From Apirhabdus apintestini (lineage in GTDB: Bacteria > Pseudomonadota > Gammaproteobacteria > Enterobacterales > Enterobacteriaceae): a DNA stretch of 64,000 bases. The notes beneath the pieces were generated by a model. The model ran no database searches, was not told where the DNA came from, and saw nothing but the letters and a program-made list of their open reading frames with translations. The position numbers were made by a program, and so were the translations under genes. Location: positions 4,030,001-4,094,000 of the forward strand of contig CP138906.1 in assembly GCA_033977085.1 (NCBI GenBank). The letters run 5' to 3'. Of the stretch, positions 20,994 to 30,594 are shown piece after piece. Positions within the stretch are counted from its first letter, which is position 1. Each line of letters begins with the position of its first letter.

Positions 20994-21894
20994 TCGATTT
21001 CATTAACCAAGTGAAGGCATCTTCCAGATTCGTATCGACTTTACTGAACTGATATTCTCGGGTTAAGTTTTGGGAGATAATTTCTCCCAATTTTCTTTCA
21101 TCGCGTGAGGTAACAAACAATTTATTTCCAAAAATTACGGTTTGTTCTATTGAAGGAAATTCCAAGAGTCGGCTTTCTATTTCACTCAAGTTTGTTCCAG
21201 TTATCTGTATTGTCGTTAGATTCTGCGCTTTAATAATATCCTGAATTGTTCCACTGGCGAGTAATTGTCCATAAGATAGGTATGCTACTTTATGGCATCG
21301 CTCCGCTTCATCCATATAATGCGTACTCACAAGAATGGAAATACCTTCATCGGATAAACGATGTAACGTTTGCCAAAATTCACGTCTTGCTTTTGGATCG
21401 ACCCCAGCCGTAGGTTCATCTAAAAATAATAGTGAAGGCTGGTGTAACATGCAGGCAGCTAACGCCATTCTTTGTTTCCAGCCTCCGGAAAGGTATTTTG
21501 CCAATTGATCCTGGCGAGCCGTTAAACCTAAATCAGTCAGCGTTTTCTCAACTCGCTGTGTTCTCTGATCCAAGTTATGAAGCCTGGCGACAAAAAGCAG
21601 ATTTTCTTTAATGGTCAAATTTCCCCACATTGAAAAATGCTGTGTCATATAACCAATGCGCTTTTTTATGTCATCGCTTTGGGTAAATATATCCATATCA
21701 AGACAGCGCCCGCTACCCGAATCCGGTGTAATAAGCCCACACATCATGCGTATTGATGTCGTTTTTCCACTGCCATTAGGCCCTAAAAAGCCATAGATCT
21801 CGCCTTTATGTACCTGGAGCGAAAAATCTTTAACCACATGATTTTTAGCAAAATGTTTATTTAGCTTTCGGACATCGATACACAAATCACTCAT
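20971..21894 (-). CDS. ABC transporter ATP-binding protein
   Basis: Single-domain ABC ATPase of 307 residues. Walker A GPNGSGKTTSIRMMCG, signature LSGGWKQRMALAA, Walker B LLFLDEPTAGVDP and the switch histidine in ILVSTHYMDEAERC are all present. The subfamily resembles YhiH/YbhF and other ABC-2 exporters. The ATG at 21894 (SDLCIDVRKLNKHF) overlaps the HlyD gene stop by eight bases and is preferred over the upstream in-frame start. The frame is intact, in contrast to its neighbours. Confidence 0.9.
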   Translation of the reverse strand: MSDLCIDVRKLNKHFAKNHVVKDFSLQVHKGEIYGFLGPNGSGKTTSIRMMCGLITPDSGSGRCLDMDIFTQSDDIKKRIGYMTQHFSMWGNLTIKENLLFVARLHNLDQRTQRVEKTLTDLGLTARQDQLAKYLSGGWKQRMALAACMLHQPSLLFLDEPTAGVDPKARREFWQTLHRLSDEGISILVSTHYMDEAERCHKVAYLSYGQLLASGTIQDIIKAQNLTTIQITGTNLSEIESRLLEFPSIEQTVIFGNKLFVTSRDERKLGEIISQNLTREYQFSKVDTNLEDAFTWLMKSNDEKNET

Positions 21895-22845
21895 GAGGAA
21901 CTGGCTCCACGCGCACAGGTTGGCCAATTCTTATATTCATAGCCTGATTTATATCAGGAATAGCCTCTACCATAAAAATAAGCTTCTCTCTGCGGGAGGT
22001 ACTATAAATTACGGGCGGTGTATACTCAGCCTGAGGGCTAATGTAGTTTATTTTCCCGGATACGGTTTTATGAACCCCATCGCTGTAAATTTTGACCTTC
22101 ATACCCACATGGAATTTTGCTAATGTTGATTCTGGAAAAAAAAACGTATTTTTAAATTTTCAGGGGGAAGCAGACTAATTATAGGTCGCCCTGCAACAGG
22201 ACGTTCACCAGGTCGATATATAACATCGTATATCAATGCATCCTGAGGCGCAGAAATAAAGGTTTGCTGAAGATCCCATTCTGCTTTATCTAACTGTAAT
22301 TTAGCTGATTCTACGCGTGATCTTTGATTACGAATCTGTTCATCGCGCGCAGGCAGGTTTTTAGCCACCAATTGCCTGGATAATTCTTTAACTTGCGCCG
22401 ATTTCTGCGCAAAATCATTATTAAAATTATCCCATTCCGCTTCAGAAACAACCCGCTTAGAATACAGTGGTCGATACCTCTCTAGCTGACTCTTGGCAAG
22501 TTTAAGCGCCGCTTTAGCCCTTTCAAGTTGGGCTCGAATAAGATCTAATTCTTCTGGGCGCTCACCAGACTGCATATTATGAAGAGATGAAACTTCAGAC
22601 TCGATAATTCTTTTCAGCTATTTTTTTGCATTTTCACTCGGGAAATCATCCATTTTAACTAAACGCTCCCCTTTCTTTACAGTTTCACCTTTTTCTACGT
22701 AGATCTGGGAAACTTTCTCTGACATGTTGTAAGACAGATAAACAAAGTCTCCATAAGAATAGCCAGGAAAAAGCTGGCTATTAGTATCCTTACATCCTAT
22801 GAGTAAGGTTGTTAATATAGTTAATATCCCTATCACAAATCGCAT
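21887..22845 (-). pseudogene. HlyD-family periplasmic adaptor lipoprotein, with in-frame stop
   Basis: Membrane-fusion (adaptor) protein for the neighbouring ABC-2 pump. It begins MRFVIGILTILTTLLIGCKD, a lipoprotein signal with Cys near residue 18. A biotinyl-lipoyl-like stretch (SQIYVEKGETVKKGERLVKMD), a long coiled-coil hairpin (QLERAKAALKLAKSQLERY to VESAKLQLDKAEWDLQQ) and a second lipoyl-like half (FISAPQDALIYDVIYRPGE) follow. An in-frame TAG at 22618-22620 (probably CAG originally) interrupts it between the first lipoyl half and the coiled coil, and one T is missing in the T-run near 22145. If the stop is real, the pump lacks its adaptor. Confidence 0.82.
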
Positions 22846-22895
22846 AACTATTTTCTCTAATTCAATTACGTAAGTCTTAATAGATACAAAGTTAG

Positions 22896-23801
22896 TTAAT
22901 TATTGCCATCTACACTGTAAACAAAGTGCTTGATATATATTTCTTTCAACTTCGAAAGTTCATAGGTATTAAGCGCTGCAATTGAATTAAAGTGGTCATC
23001 TTTTACAAAAGCATGTATTTTAGAACCACCTGGTTGAAACCACCTAGCCGCTTGTTTGTATGGCCATGGAAGATCTTTTCCATGTTTTTTTATTTCTTCA
23101 TTTAGTTTTTTCCAATCAGCATCAAAATTATCACCGCTGAAAATATTATCAATACTACTACAATCAAATCCATATGAGCCATTAATGGAACATAACAAGT
23201 TCCCTTCTGAAAAATACTTCTGATAAAAAGAAACAATTAACTTCTGAGCATCAGTTGGGTAAGACTGAGATATGGATAATACACCTAATAGGTTCTTGCA
23301 CCGTGGGTACTTTGCAATAAAGCAAAAGATTCCTTTCCATAGTACATCAATAGCATTTGTTTTTTGGTATTGATGTTGGACAAACCCACGGCCAATTTCG
23401 ATACTTGACTCTAAATTTGGAATTAGGCCTTCTTGATAATTAAATAAAGAGTAGCTATAAAGACCAGCAAACCCTTTGTTTTTAATTTGCTCATCTATAT
23501 ATATTACCCTGTATGCTCCCGCAATTTCTAACGTATTTGGATCCCACAAAATAATATGATAATAATCTCTATCATAGATATCGTTATCACGAAGCGCACC
23601 TGTGCCAGCACCAATAGATCGATAAGAAATTTCTCTAAGTCGCCCAATTTCCCGCAATACTGCTGAATAAGATGACCCATTATAATGATAAAGATAAACA
23701 ATTTTACCATCTGACATTCTTTTTAGAATTTCGCATTCATTCAATTCTGAAATTAAAAAAGAGCGTTTTTCCGGTATCGCAACTGGGGGAAGCTCGGGCA
23801 C
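22896..23801 (-). CDS. GNAT-type N-acyltransferase, OlsB/putative-haemolysin family
   Basis: 301 residues; the start is GTG at 23801 (PELPPVAIPEKRSF), overlapping the upstream stop by one base (TAGTG). Blocks typical of the OlsB-type family are present: REISYRSIGAGTGALRDND, DRDYYHIILWDPNTLEIAGAYRV, SSIEIGRGFVQ and VLWKGIFCFIA. In relatives this domain transfers a 3-hydroxyacyl group from acyl carrier protein to an amino acid or amine. In many bacteria it is fused to a PlsC-type domain; here that domain is the next gene upstream. The pairing with an exporter suggests an acylated amino-lipid product, which is inference. AT-rich. The frame is intact. Confidence 0.75.
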   Translation of the reverse strand: MPELPPVAIPEKRSFLISELNECEILKRMSDGKIVYLYHYNGSSYSAVLREIGRLREISYRSIGAGTGALRDNDIYDRDYYHIILWDPNTLEIAGAYRVIYIDEQIKNKGFAGLYSYSLFNYQEGLIPNLESSIEIGRGFVQHQYQKTNAIDVLWKGIFCFIAKYPRCKNLLGVLSISQSYPTDAQKLIVSFYQKYFSEGNLLCSINGSYGFDCSSIDNIFSGDNFDADWKKLNEEIKKHGKDLPWPYKQAARWFQPGGSKIHAFVKDDHFNSIAALNTYELSKLKEIYIKHFVYSVDGNN

Positions 23802-24600
23802 TATGCCTTTTTCCCATTTCCGGATAGAAATAAATGTCGCTGTATTTTTGCTGCTATATCAGAATAATCATTATCGGATTTCTTAATCTTCGATAAATCG
23901 ATTTGTTTACACACGGTGATCCGCAGACGATTGCCGCGTTGCCTCAATGCCTCTCTCATTATCGTCAGATTAGATAATGGGCGATAAATTAATGCCGTAA
24001 TATAATACCGGATACTATTTCGACCATGGATATGTATTGGTACTATCGCCGCTTTTGCCTTAATAGCTAGCTGAATAAAGCCCGCATGCCACGGAGATTC
24101 ACGCAGCCCGGTTAACCCCGCACTTGCCAGACGCCCAGAAGGACATATAATAAGAACACCACCATTTTTAAGATGATCATTCATCTCTTTATATTCTTTT
24201 CTCCCCATGCTTCCATTCATATTATGAATGCCAATTGTCAGCTCTTTAACCTGAGGAAAAATAATCGTCAGTAAATGATTAGCGATAAATTTAATATCAG
24301 TACGCACTTTAGAGATCGTTTTTATAAGAGAAATACCATCAGCTAAAGTTGGGTGGTTAGAAACTACAATGACTGGGCCAGTAGCTGGTATTTTATTATA
24401 TGCATCGCTATTTATATCAATATTTAATTCAAAGGTATCAATAACAGACTCTACCCAAGTAATACCTGTCGCTGCTTCATTTTTTTCAAGTAAATGAGTT
24501 ACAGATTTCTCTGAGAAAATCCATGTTATCAACTTATGTTGCCAGGAGACAACTTCTTACCAGGTAAAAACTCATTAATTATTTTATTTATAATTTCCAT
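23801..24600 (-). CDS. PlsC-type lysophospholipid acyltransferase (one-base frameshift)
   Basis: PlsC-family acyltransferase domain with the catalytic HX4D motif (SNHPTLADG) and a second conserved block (CPSGRLASAGLTGLRESPWHAGF) that resembles the PAGE/W-GF region of the acyltransferase half of OlsB-fused haemolysin-like proteins. The probable start is ATG at 24600 (MEIINKIINEFLPGKK); one base is missing near 24543, after which KLITWIFSEKSVTHLL continues. Corrected length is about 266 residues. It is the first gene of a minus-strand run through the GNAT, HlyD, ATPase and permease genes. Confidence 0.75.
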
Positions 24601-25169
24601 TTAAAAATCCTGACATCCCTATTCAATGTTAAAATTACTAACCATTCAATTTTTACGATAATATCGAAAGCATGTGTGTATTCTATTTTTATAGATTCAC
24701 ATAAATAGCCACCCGTATAAGTCGAAATGAAAATCAAATTGTACAGAGATACTATATATCAGAAGGAGGGATTTCTCATTCGTTATTCCGGTAGATATAT
24801 TTATGATTTAATAATATTTTTAATCATTTTATAAAATACCCACTTAGAAAAATTTATTTATATTAGATATTCATTGAGAGGTAACAATAATATAAAAATA
24901 TCGACAATCGAGATAGGGGCTGCAATAATAATCTTTAAAAACAACAAGTTAATATATAAAACACATCCTTTAGCATCACTTTTTTATTAAGTATTGTTAT
25001 AAATTAATAACAATTTTTTATTAATAACCTATTTTCCCATATAGCGTCTTACGCATTATCGCTCGTAATTTTATTTAACCGATTACTTTCTCAGGTGAAA
25101 CTAAACGATAACTTTCATTATTAATGCTATTAATTTTTAATAAATAATCGTCATGGATAGTACTTGCTA
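24601..25169. other. AT-rich intergenic region upstream of the acyltransferase cluster
   Basis: 569 very AT-rich bases between the acyltransferase start and the phoU stop. I see no gene. The promoter of the five-gene minus-strand cluster should lie here. No Pho-box-like or other recognisable operator was found. Confidence 0.55.
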
Positions 25170-25904
25170 TTAATAATTATTGTCTACAAAATCATTCCCG
25201 GAGAGTCGCCGCTCTATTTCATCACCATTGATATGTCTGAAATCATGCCCTTTTACAAAATAGAATATAAACTCACAGATGTTTTGACAGCGATCGCCAA
25301 TGCGTTCAATCGAGCGCGCGCAAAACAAAGCAGTTAATACATTGGGAATGGTTCGGGGATCTTCCATCATGTATGTCATAAGCTCACGAACAATACTTTC
25401 ATATTCACGATCGATTTTTTGATCTTCATGGTAGATTCGAATAGCGTCTTCGATATCCATTCTTGCAAACGCATCCAGAACATCGTGTAGCATCTGTATT
25501 GCATGTCGGCCTAAGGATTCCAGGCTTACAATTAATGGCCGATGCTGCTGCGTAAAACTTTCCAGCGCGGTACGGCATATCTTATCTGCCACATCGCCAA
25601 TTCGCTCGAGTTCAGAGGTAGTTTTAATGATTGCCATTATCAGCCGTAAATCACCGGCCGCTGGCTGTCGCCTGGCAATGATACGTACACAGGCTTCATC
25701 AATACTCACCTCCAGCAAATTAACTTCTTTATCACCATCGATAACACGCAGCGCCTGCTGACTATCCTGATTAAGCATCGCCGTAATCGCATCGGTTAGC
25801 TGTTGTTCAACCAGCCCACCCATACTCATTACCTGCGTGCGGATATGCGCCAATTCGGCATTGAATTGACCAGAGATGTGGTTATGCAAATTAAGATTAT
25901 CCAT
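25170..25904 (-). CDS. phoU: Phosphate transport regulator PhoU
   Basis: Negative regulator linking the Pst transporter to PhoR, keeping the Pho regulon off when phosphate is plentiful. 244 residues, two repeated three-helix bundles, each with a PhoU metal-binding ExxxD-type segment (for example SELERIGDVADKICR and RSIERIGDRCQNICEF). Last gene of pstSCAB-phoU, 44 bases after pstB. The frame is intact. Confidence 0.96.
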   Translation of the reverse strand: MDNLNLHNHISGQFNAELAHIRTQVMSMGGLVEQQLTDAITAMLNQDSQQALRVIDGDKEVNLLEVSIDEACVRIIARRQPAAGDLRLIMAIIKTTSELERIGDVADKICRTALESFTQQHRPLIVSLESLGRHAIQMLHDVLDAFARMDIEDAIRIYHEDQKIDREYESIVRELMTYMMEDPRTIPNVLTALFCARSIERIGDRCQNICEFIFYFVKGHDFRHINGDEIERRLSGNDFVDNNY

Positions 25905-25948
25905 TGGGTTTTCCAGGTACAGTTGTCGTAAAAATGGCCCAAATATTA

Positions 25949-26722
25949 TTAACCGTAGCGGCCGGTAATATAATCTTCAGTTTTCTTATGCGCCGGTCGA
26001 GTAAAAAGAGTATCGGTATCACTAAATTCAATTAATTCACCAAGGTACATAAAAGCGGTTTTATCGGAACAGCGTGCCGCCTGCTGCATATTGTGTGTTA
26101 CTATGACAACGGCATAATCCTTTTTCAACTCAGTAATTAATTCTTCAATGCGCCCGGTAGAGATAGGGTCGAGTGCAGAACAGGGCTCATCTAAAAGTAA
26201 TACCTCCGGTTGTATTGCTATTGCACGCGCAATACATAATCGCTGCTGCTGACCTCCAGAAAGCGAATATCCGCTTTGATGAATTTTGTCTTTTGTTTCG
26301 TTCCACAATGCGGCTTGCGTTAATGCCCATTGCACGCGTTCATCCATATCCGCGCGCGATAATTTTTCAAATAACCTTACTCCAAAGGCGATATTGTCAT
26401 AAATAGACATGGGAAACGGCGTTGGTTTTTGAAACACCATCCCCACTCTGGCTCGTAATAAAGAAATATCTTGCTGTTGAGTAAGTATATTTTCTCTATC
26501 CAGAAATATATCACCTTCAGCCCGCTGCTCAGGGTATAACGCGTACATTTTATTTAGAGTACGCAGTAAAGTAGATTTACCACACCCTGAAGGCCCAATA
26601 AAAGCCGTTACCTGTTGTGATGAAATATCCATGCTGATGTTTTTCAGAGCCTGATATTTTCCATACCAAAAATTTAGATTTCTAATCCTTATTTTTTCAC
26701 AATACGTGGTCTCAACATGCAT
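25949..26722 (-). CDS. pstB: Phosphate ABC transporter ATP-binding protein PstB
   Basis: ATPase of the high-affinity phosphate importer. 257 residues from the ATG at 26722, the E. coli length; an in-frame upstream extension to 26776 is not conserved. Walker A GPSGCGKSTLLRTLNKMY, signature LSGGQQQRLCIARAIA, Walker B VLLLDEPCSALDP. Sixteen bases after pstA. The frame is intact. Confidence 0.97.
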   Translation of the reverse strand: MHVETTYCEKIRIRNLNFWYGKYQALKNISMDISSQQVTAFIGPSGCGKSTLLRTLNKMYALYPEQRAEGDIFLDRENILTQQQDISLLRARVGMVFQKPTPFPMSIYDNIAFGVRLFEKLSRADMDERVQWALTQAALWNETKDKIHQSGYSLSGGQQQRLCIARAIAIQPEVLLLDEPCSALDPISTGRIEELITELKKDYAVVIVTHNMQQAARCSDKTAFMYLGELIEFSDTDTLFTRPAHKKTEDYITGRYG

Positions 26723-26738
26723 ATCTATCGCCCTGTAT

Positions 26739-27623
26739 TTATCCGGAATTATTTTTAGTAAAAAGAACCCGCGCAAGAATATTCAGTAGTAGTACACATA
26801 GCGTAATAATAAGTACGCCAGCCCATGCCAGTTGCTGCCAGCCGGTAAACGGACTCATTGCGAATTTAAATATTGTCACCGGTAAATTCGCCAGCGGCTG
26901 CATCATATCGGTGCTCCAGAACTGATTTGACAGCGAAGTAAAAAGTAGCGGGGCGGTCTCACCGGCAATACGAGCAATCGCCAGCATAACTCCCGTCACA
27001 ACGCCAGGTACAGCGGCTTTAAGGGTAATAGCGGTAACTATTTTCCACTTTGGTGCTCCCAGCGCATAAGCCGCTTCACGTAAACTATCTGGCACCAGTT
27101 TCAACATATTTTCCGTGGTTCGTATAACAATCGGTACCTGTAACAACGCCAGCGCTACTACCCCAGCCCATCCCGAAAAATGCTGCATACGGGCAACCAT
27201 GATGGTGTAAACAAATAACCCAACTACGATTGAAGGCGCAGACAGTAAGATATCGTTAATAAAACGAATCGTCCCCGCCAGCGCTGAACTACGCCCGTAT
27301 TCAGCCAGATATATGCCGGCTAAAATACCCACCGGGGTGCCGGCTATCGTTGCCCATAAAAGCAGAAGCCCGCTGCCAGCCAGCGCATTCGCAAGTCCCC
27401 CTTGTTCGCTATTGGGTGGGGGTGTCATGTTGGTAAAAACACTCAGTGATAAACCTTCAACGCCCCGCGTCACTGTGGAAAATAAAATCCAGCATAGCCA
27501 GAACAGGCCAAATATCATTGCAGCCATAGATAATGTAAGCGCTATTCCATTTTTTACACGCCTGCGGGACTGCATTCGCTGCCGCGTAGCCAATAACTGA
27601 ACTCGTGTTTCTGGCTTATTCAT
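26739..27623 (-). CDS. pstA: Phosphate ABC transporter permease PstA
   Basis: Inner-membrane permease pairing with PstC. 294 residues, six membrane segments, with the EAA-type loop near EAAYALGAPKWKIVTAITLKAAVPG. The start ATG overlaps the pstC stop (ATGA), typical of this operon. The frame is intact. Confidence 0.96.
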   Translation of the reverse strand: MNKPETRVQLLATRQRMQSRRRVKNGIALTLSMAAMIFGLFWLCWILFSTVTRGVEGLSLSVFTNMTPPPNSEQGGLANALAGSGLLLLWATIAGTPVGILAGIYLAEYGRSSALAGTIRFINDILLSAPSIVVGLFVYTIMVARMQHFSGWAGVVALALLQVPIVIRTTENMLKLVPDSLREAAYALGAPKWKIVTAITLKAAVPGVVTGVMLAIARIAGETAPLLFTSLSNQFWSTDMMQPLANLPVTIFKFAMSPFTGWQQLAWAGVLIITLCVLLLNILARVLFTKNNSG

Positions 27624-28582
27624 GTCTGCCGACCTTCATTTCTGCCTAAGCGCGCGACCAGGAGCCGGGAAAGAACCAGCACAATAAACGTAATTACAAA
27701 CAAAATAAGCCCAAGTTCCATGAGCGCAGAGGAATGTAATCCCGACTCTGCTTCAGCAAATTCGTTCGCCAGCGCCGATGTAATGCTGTTGCCCGGCATA
27801 TATAAGGAAGCGCTGTCCAGTTGCCAGGTGTTACCGATAATAAATGTGACTGCCATGGTTTCTCCCAGCGCCCGCCCCAGACCCAGCATCACGCCGCCGA
27901 TAACGCCATTTTTGGTATAAGGCAAAACGATATGCCAAATAACCTCCCACGTTGTGCAGCCAACGCCATACGCGGATTCTTTCATCATGGCAGGGGTTTG
28001 TTCGAAAACATCGCGCATCACTGAGGCAATATACGGCACTATCATAATCGCCAGGATGATACCGGCGGCCAGTAATCCAATACCAAAAGCCGGACCAGAA
28101 AAAAGCGCACCAATAAACGGAACCGTAGATACAATCTGCCCTAGAGGCGCCTGAAACCAGGTAGCAAATAGCGGGGCAAAAATAAATAGTCCCCACATTC
28201 CGTAAACGATACTGGGAATAGCGGCAAGCGGCTCAATGGCGATGCCTAAAGGCCGACGTAGCCAGCGCGGCGCAAGTTCAGTCAAAAATAATGCGATGCC
28301 AAAGCTTACGGGAACCGCAATAATCAATGCGATAAAAGAGGTTACCAGCGTGCCGTAAACCGGCACCAGTGCGCCAAATATTTCATTCGGCGCATCCCAC
28401 TCTTTCGACCAGAGAAATGCAATGCCGAACTTTTCCATACTCGGCACCGAAGCTACGATTAGCGAAACAATGATACCGCCCATAAATAGCAATATGACCA
28501 GCGCTGCCAGTCTGACCAGGGTGCCAAATACTAGGTCCGCTCGCTTCCCCGAAAATTTCCGCGCACGCATTATTGTCACCAT
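27620..28582 (-). CDS. pstC: Phosphate ABC transporter permease PstC
   Basis: Inner-membrane permease of the Pst importer, about 320 residues with six membrane segments. The EAA-type loop reads ESAYGVGCTTWEVIWHIVLP and the C-terminal part ALGETMAVTFIIGN is highly conserved. Start ATG at 28582; an ATG at 28570 is an alternative. The frame is intact. Confidence 0.96.
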   Translation of the reverse strand: MVTIMRARKFSGKRADLVFGTLVRLAALVILLFMGGIIVSLIVASVPSMEKFGIAFLWSKEWDAPNEIFGALVPVYGTLVTSFIALIIAVPVSFGIALFLTELAPRWLRRPLGIAIEPLAAIPSIVYGMWGLFIFAPLFATWFQAPLGQIVSTVPFIGALFSGPAFGIGLLAAGIILAIMIVPYIASVMRDVFEQTPAMMKESAYGVGCTTWEVIWHIVLPYTKNGVIGGVMLGLGRALGETMAVTFIIGNTWQLDSASLYMPGNSITSALANEFAEAESGLHSSALMELGLILFVITFIVLVLSRLLVARLGRNEGRQT

Positions 28583-28635
28583 AACGTTATCTTTTCAGGT
28601 TGTGATAGGAATACTGACGAATGGGCTTAATAAAG

Positions 28636-29665
28636 CTACTTCCCGTGCTCGTCTTTTAATGCGGTTTTCCATACCAGACGAATTTGCTGAACAACCTCAT
28701 CTGGCAGCGTGGCATAATCCAGCGCTTTAGCGTCTTTACCACCGGTTTTCCACGCCCAGTCAAAGAATTTTAATACTTCGCGGGTCTGGCCCGGGCGCTG
28801 CGTTTTTTGGGTAAAAGAATAAATGTCGTTGAGGTTATCGGCCACGCATCCGCACCATTTTGATTAGTGAGATCCTGAGCAAATGAAGTTTCCCAGTCCG
28901 CGCCTTTTGCCGCATTTGAGAAATTCGTTTCGGTCGGGCTAACGGGTTTCCCATCTGCAGATATCAGGCGCGTCCAGGCCAGGCGATTTTGTTTCGCATA
29001 TGCGTATTCCACATAGCCTATTGCGCCAGGTAAACGCTGTACGAACGCCGCAATACCATCATTTCTTTTACCGCCCAGTCCCACGGGCCATTTAACCGTA
29101 GTTCCTGAACCCACTTGTTTTTGCCAGGTCTCATTTACTTTTGATAGATAGCGGGTAAACACGTAAGAGGTGCCTGAACCATCTGCACGTCGAACTACGG
29201 CGATATTAATCGCCGGCAGGTTAACGCCCGGGTTGAGCGCTTTAATAGCCGGATCGTCCCATTTTTTTATTTTCCCAAGGTAAATATCACCAACCGCCGC
29301 GCCGTCTAACACCAGTTGGTCGCTTTTTATCCCGGGTATATTTACCGCCAGAACGACGCCACCGATAACCGTAGGGAATTGAAACAGACCATTTTCTTCA
29401 AGGTTTGCTTCCGAAAGCGGCGCATCTGAAGCACCAAAATCAACGGTATTAGCGATAATTTGCTTTACGCCCCCGAAGAACCTATTCCCTGATAATTCAC
29501 TTTTCCGCCCGTTGCTTTTTGGTAGCTATCGGCCCAGCGGGCGTAGACCGGCGCAGGAAACGTAGCCCCGGCTCCGGTGAGATTTACAGCAGCATAAGAA
29601 GAAAAGGCGGGTAACGAAAGGAGTGCGACAAAGGCAGTAAAAACTGGATAACGCAGCACATTCAT
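28636..29665 (-). CDS. pstS: Periplasmic phosphate-binding protein PstS (two frameshifts)
   Basis: Periplasmic phosphate receptor of the Pst importer. Signal peptide MNVLRYPVFTAFVALLSLPAFSSYA, then NLTGAGATFPAPVYARWADSYQ, the phosphate loop region RRADGSGTSYVFTRYL, and EVLKFFDWAWKTGG near the end. One G is missing in the G-run near 29470 (GSSGGVKQ) and one A near 28803. Corrected length is 343 residues, close to the E. coli length. First gene of pstSCAB-phoU, under Pho boxes. Confidence 0.94.
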
Positions 29666-29777
29666 AATATCTCCAGAATTGTCTGTTTTATTAGACCCAG
29701 GGAGCCACTTAATTACGCGAATGGCTTTATGTAGCAGGTATTAAAGGCCCGCTGCCATAAAAGAAAATAGGCCCTAA

Positions 29778-29818
29778 ACATGACAGAGAAATGTCCGCAA
29801 TATGACAGTTTTATGACA
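29778..29818 (-). promoter_or_regulatory. Tandem Pho boxes upstream of pstS
   Basis: On the minus strand TTGTCATAAAACTGTCAT is followed 11 bases on by a second TTCTCTGTCAT-type half. This closely matches the PhoB-binding direct repeats (CTGTCAT-N4-CTGTCA) of the E. coli pstS promoter. The site lies 113-153 bases upstream of pstS and about 60 bases upstream of the divergent gene at 29880, so PhoB could influence both. Confidence 0.87.
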
Positions 29819-29879
29819 AAAAGTACGCTCACCCAAGAGCAAAAATACCATATATAAATGATAAATAAGGAAATTCAGT

Positions 29880-30303
29880 ATGATTAAGCCTCTTCTTTTT
29901 ATTAGCACTTTACTTTGTACAACCTTTATTCTGCAGGCCACCGCAGCAGATAACATAAGGTTCTATAATTACGACTCTGGCTCAACGATACTAACAGGAT
30001 CAGGCAGTCAAGATCATAACGGTTACTATAATATTTCTGTCTCAAATCTCAGTATCGATGCGGTCAATACGAGCTGTGCAAAACGTCAATGCTCAACAAA
30101 AAACGATCGATGAGCTTAAAAATAAAAATGCCGCTCTGGAGAGTAATATTAAAGAAATAAGTAATGAGAATAGCAAGTTAAAAGGGGAGCTTGATAATAT
30201 GAAGCGTGAAAGTGACACCTTAAAGCGCGATATAGAAAATAATAAACGCGATTATAGTGCGCTAAAAAATGAAATATCTCAGCTTAGCAGTAAGATAAAG
30301 TAG
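29880..30303 (+). CDS. Small secreted coiled-coil protein, unrecognised (one-base frameshift)
   Basis: Signal peptide MIKPLLFISTLLCTTFILQATAADN, then a short domain with NIRFYNYDSGSTILTGSG and YYNISVSNLSIDAVNTS. A frameshift near 30074 (ACGAGCTGTGC, one extra base at an AGCT) is followed by a charged coiled coil (QQKTIDELKNKNAALESN through RDYSALKNEISQLSSKIK). Corrected length is about 140 residues. A purine-rich AAGGAAA precedes the ATG. It is divergent from pstS with the Pho boxes between them. I do not recognise the family. Confidence 0.6.
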
Positions 30304-30348
30304 AGTTATAACGGTCTCTAAATTTATTGTATCCATTACTATGAATAA

Positions 30349-30594
30349 TTAGCGGCTGTAACCTGAACCGTCACTAATCATATTTAATCCTAAAAAAACC
30401 GCCACATAAGTGGCGGCCAACAAGAAATAATAGTGATACACCATATCATTTACACACGCATAGTTCCTGTTATGATGTATCAACGCCAGGAGGAAAACAA
30501 ATAACAGCAAACACCTTATAATTATATTGTTTATTTTATAATTATTTTTACTATTGCCATGTGTATAAAACCAATTAAATTTCTTACCACTCAA
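30349..30594 (-). CDS. Putative small membrane protein, downstream of the YadA-type gene
   Basis: 81 residues with two strongly hydrophobic stretches (IIIRCLLLFVFLLALIH and FLLAATYVAVFLGLNM). The only available start is a TTG overlapping the end of the YadA-type gene, so translational coupling would be needed. No family recognised. It could equally be a chance frame in AT-rich DNA. Confidence 0.35.
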   Translation of the reverse strand: MSGKKFNWFYTHGNSKNNYKINNIIIRCLLLFVFLLALIHHNRNYACVNDMVYHYYFLLAATYVAVFLGLNMISDGSGYSR

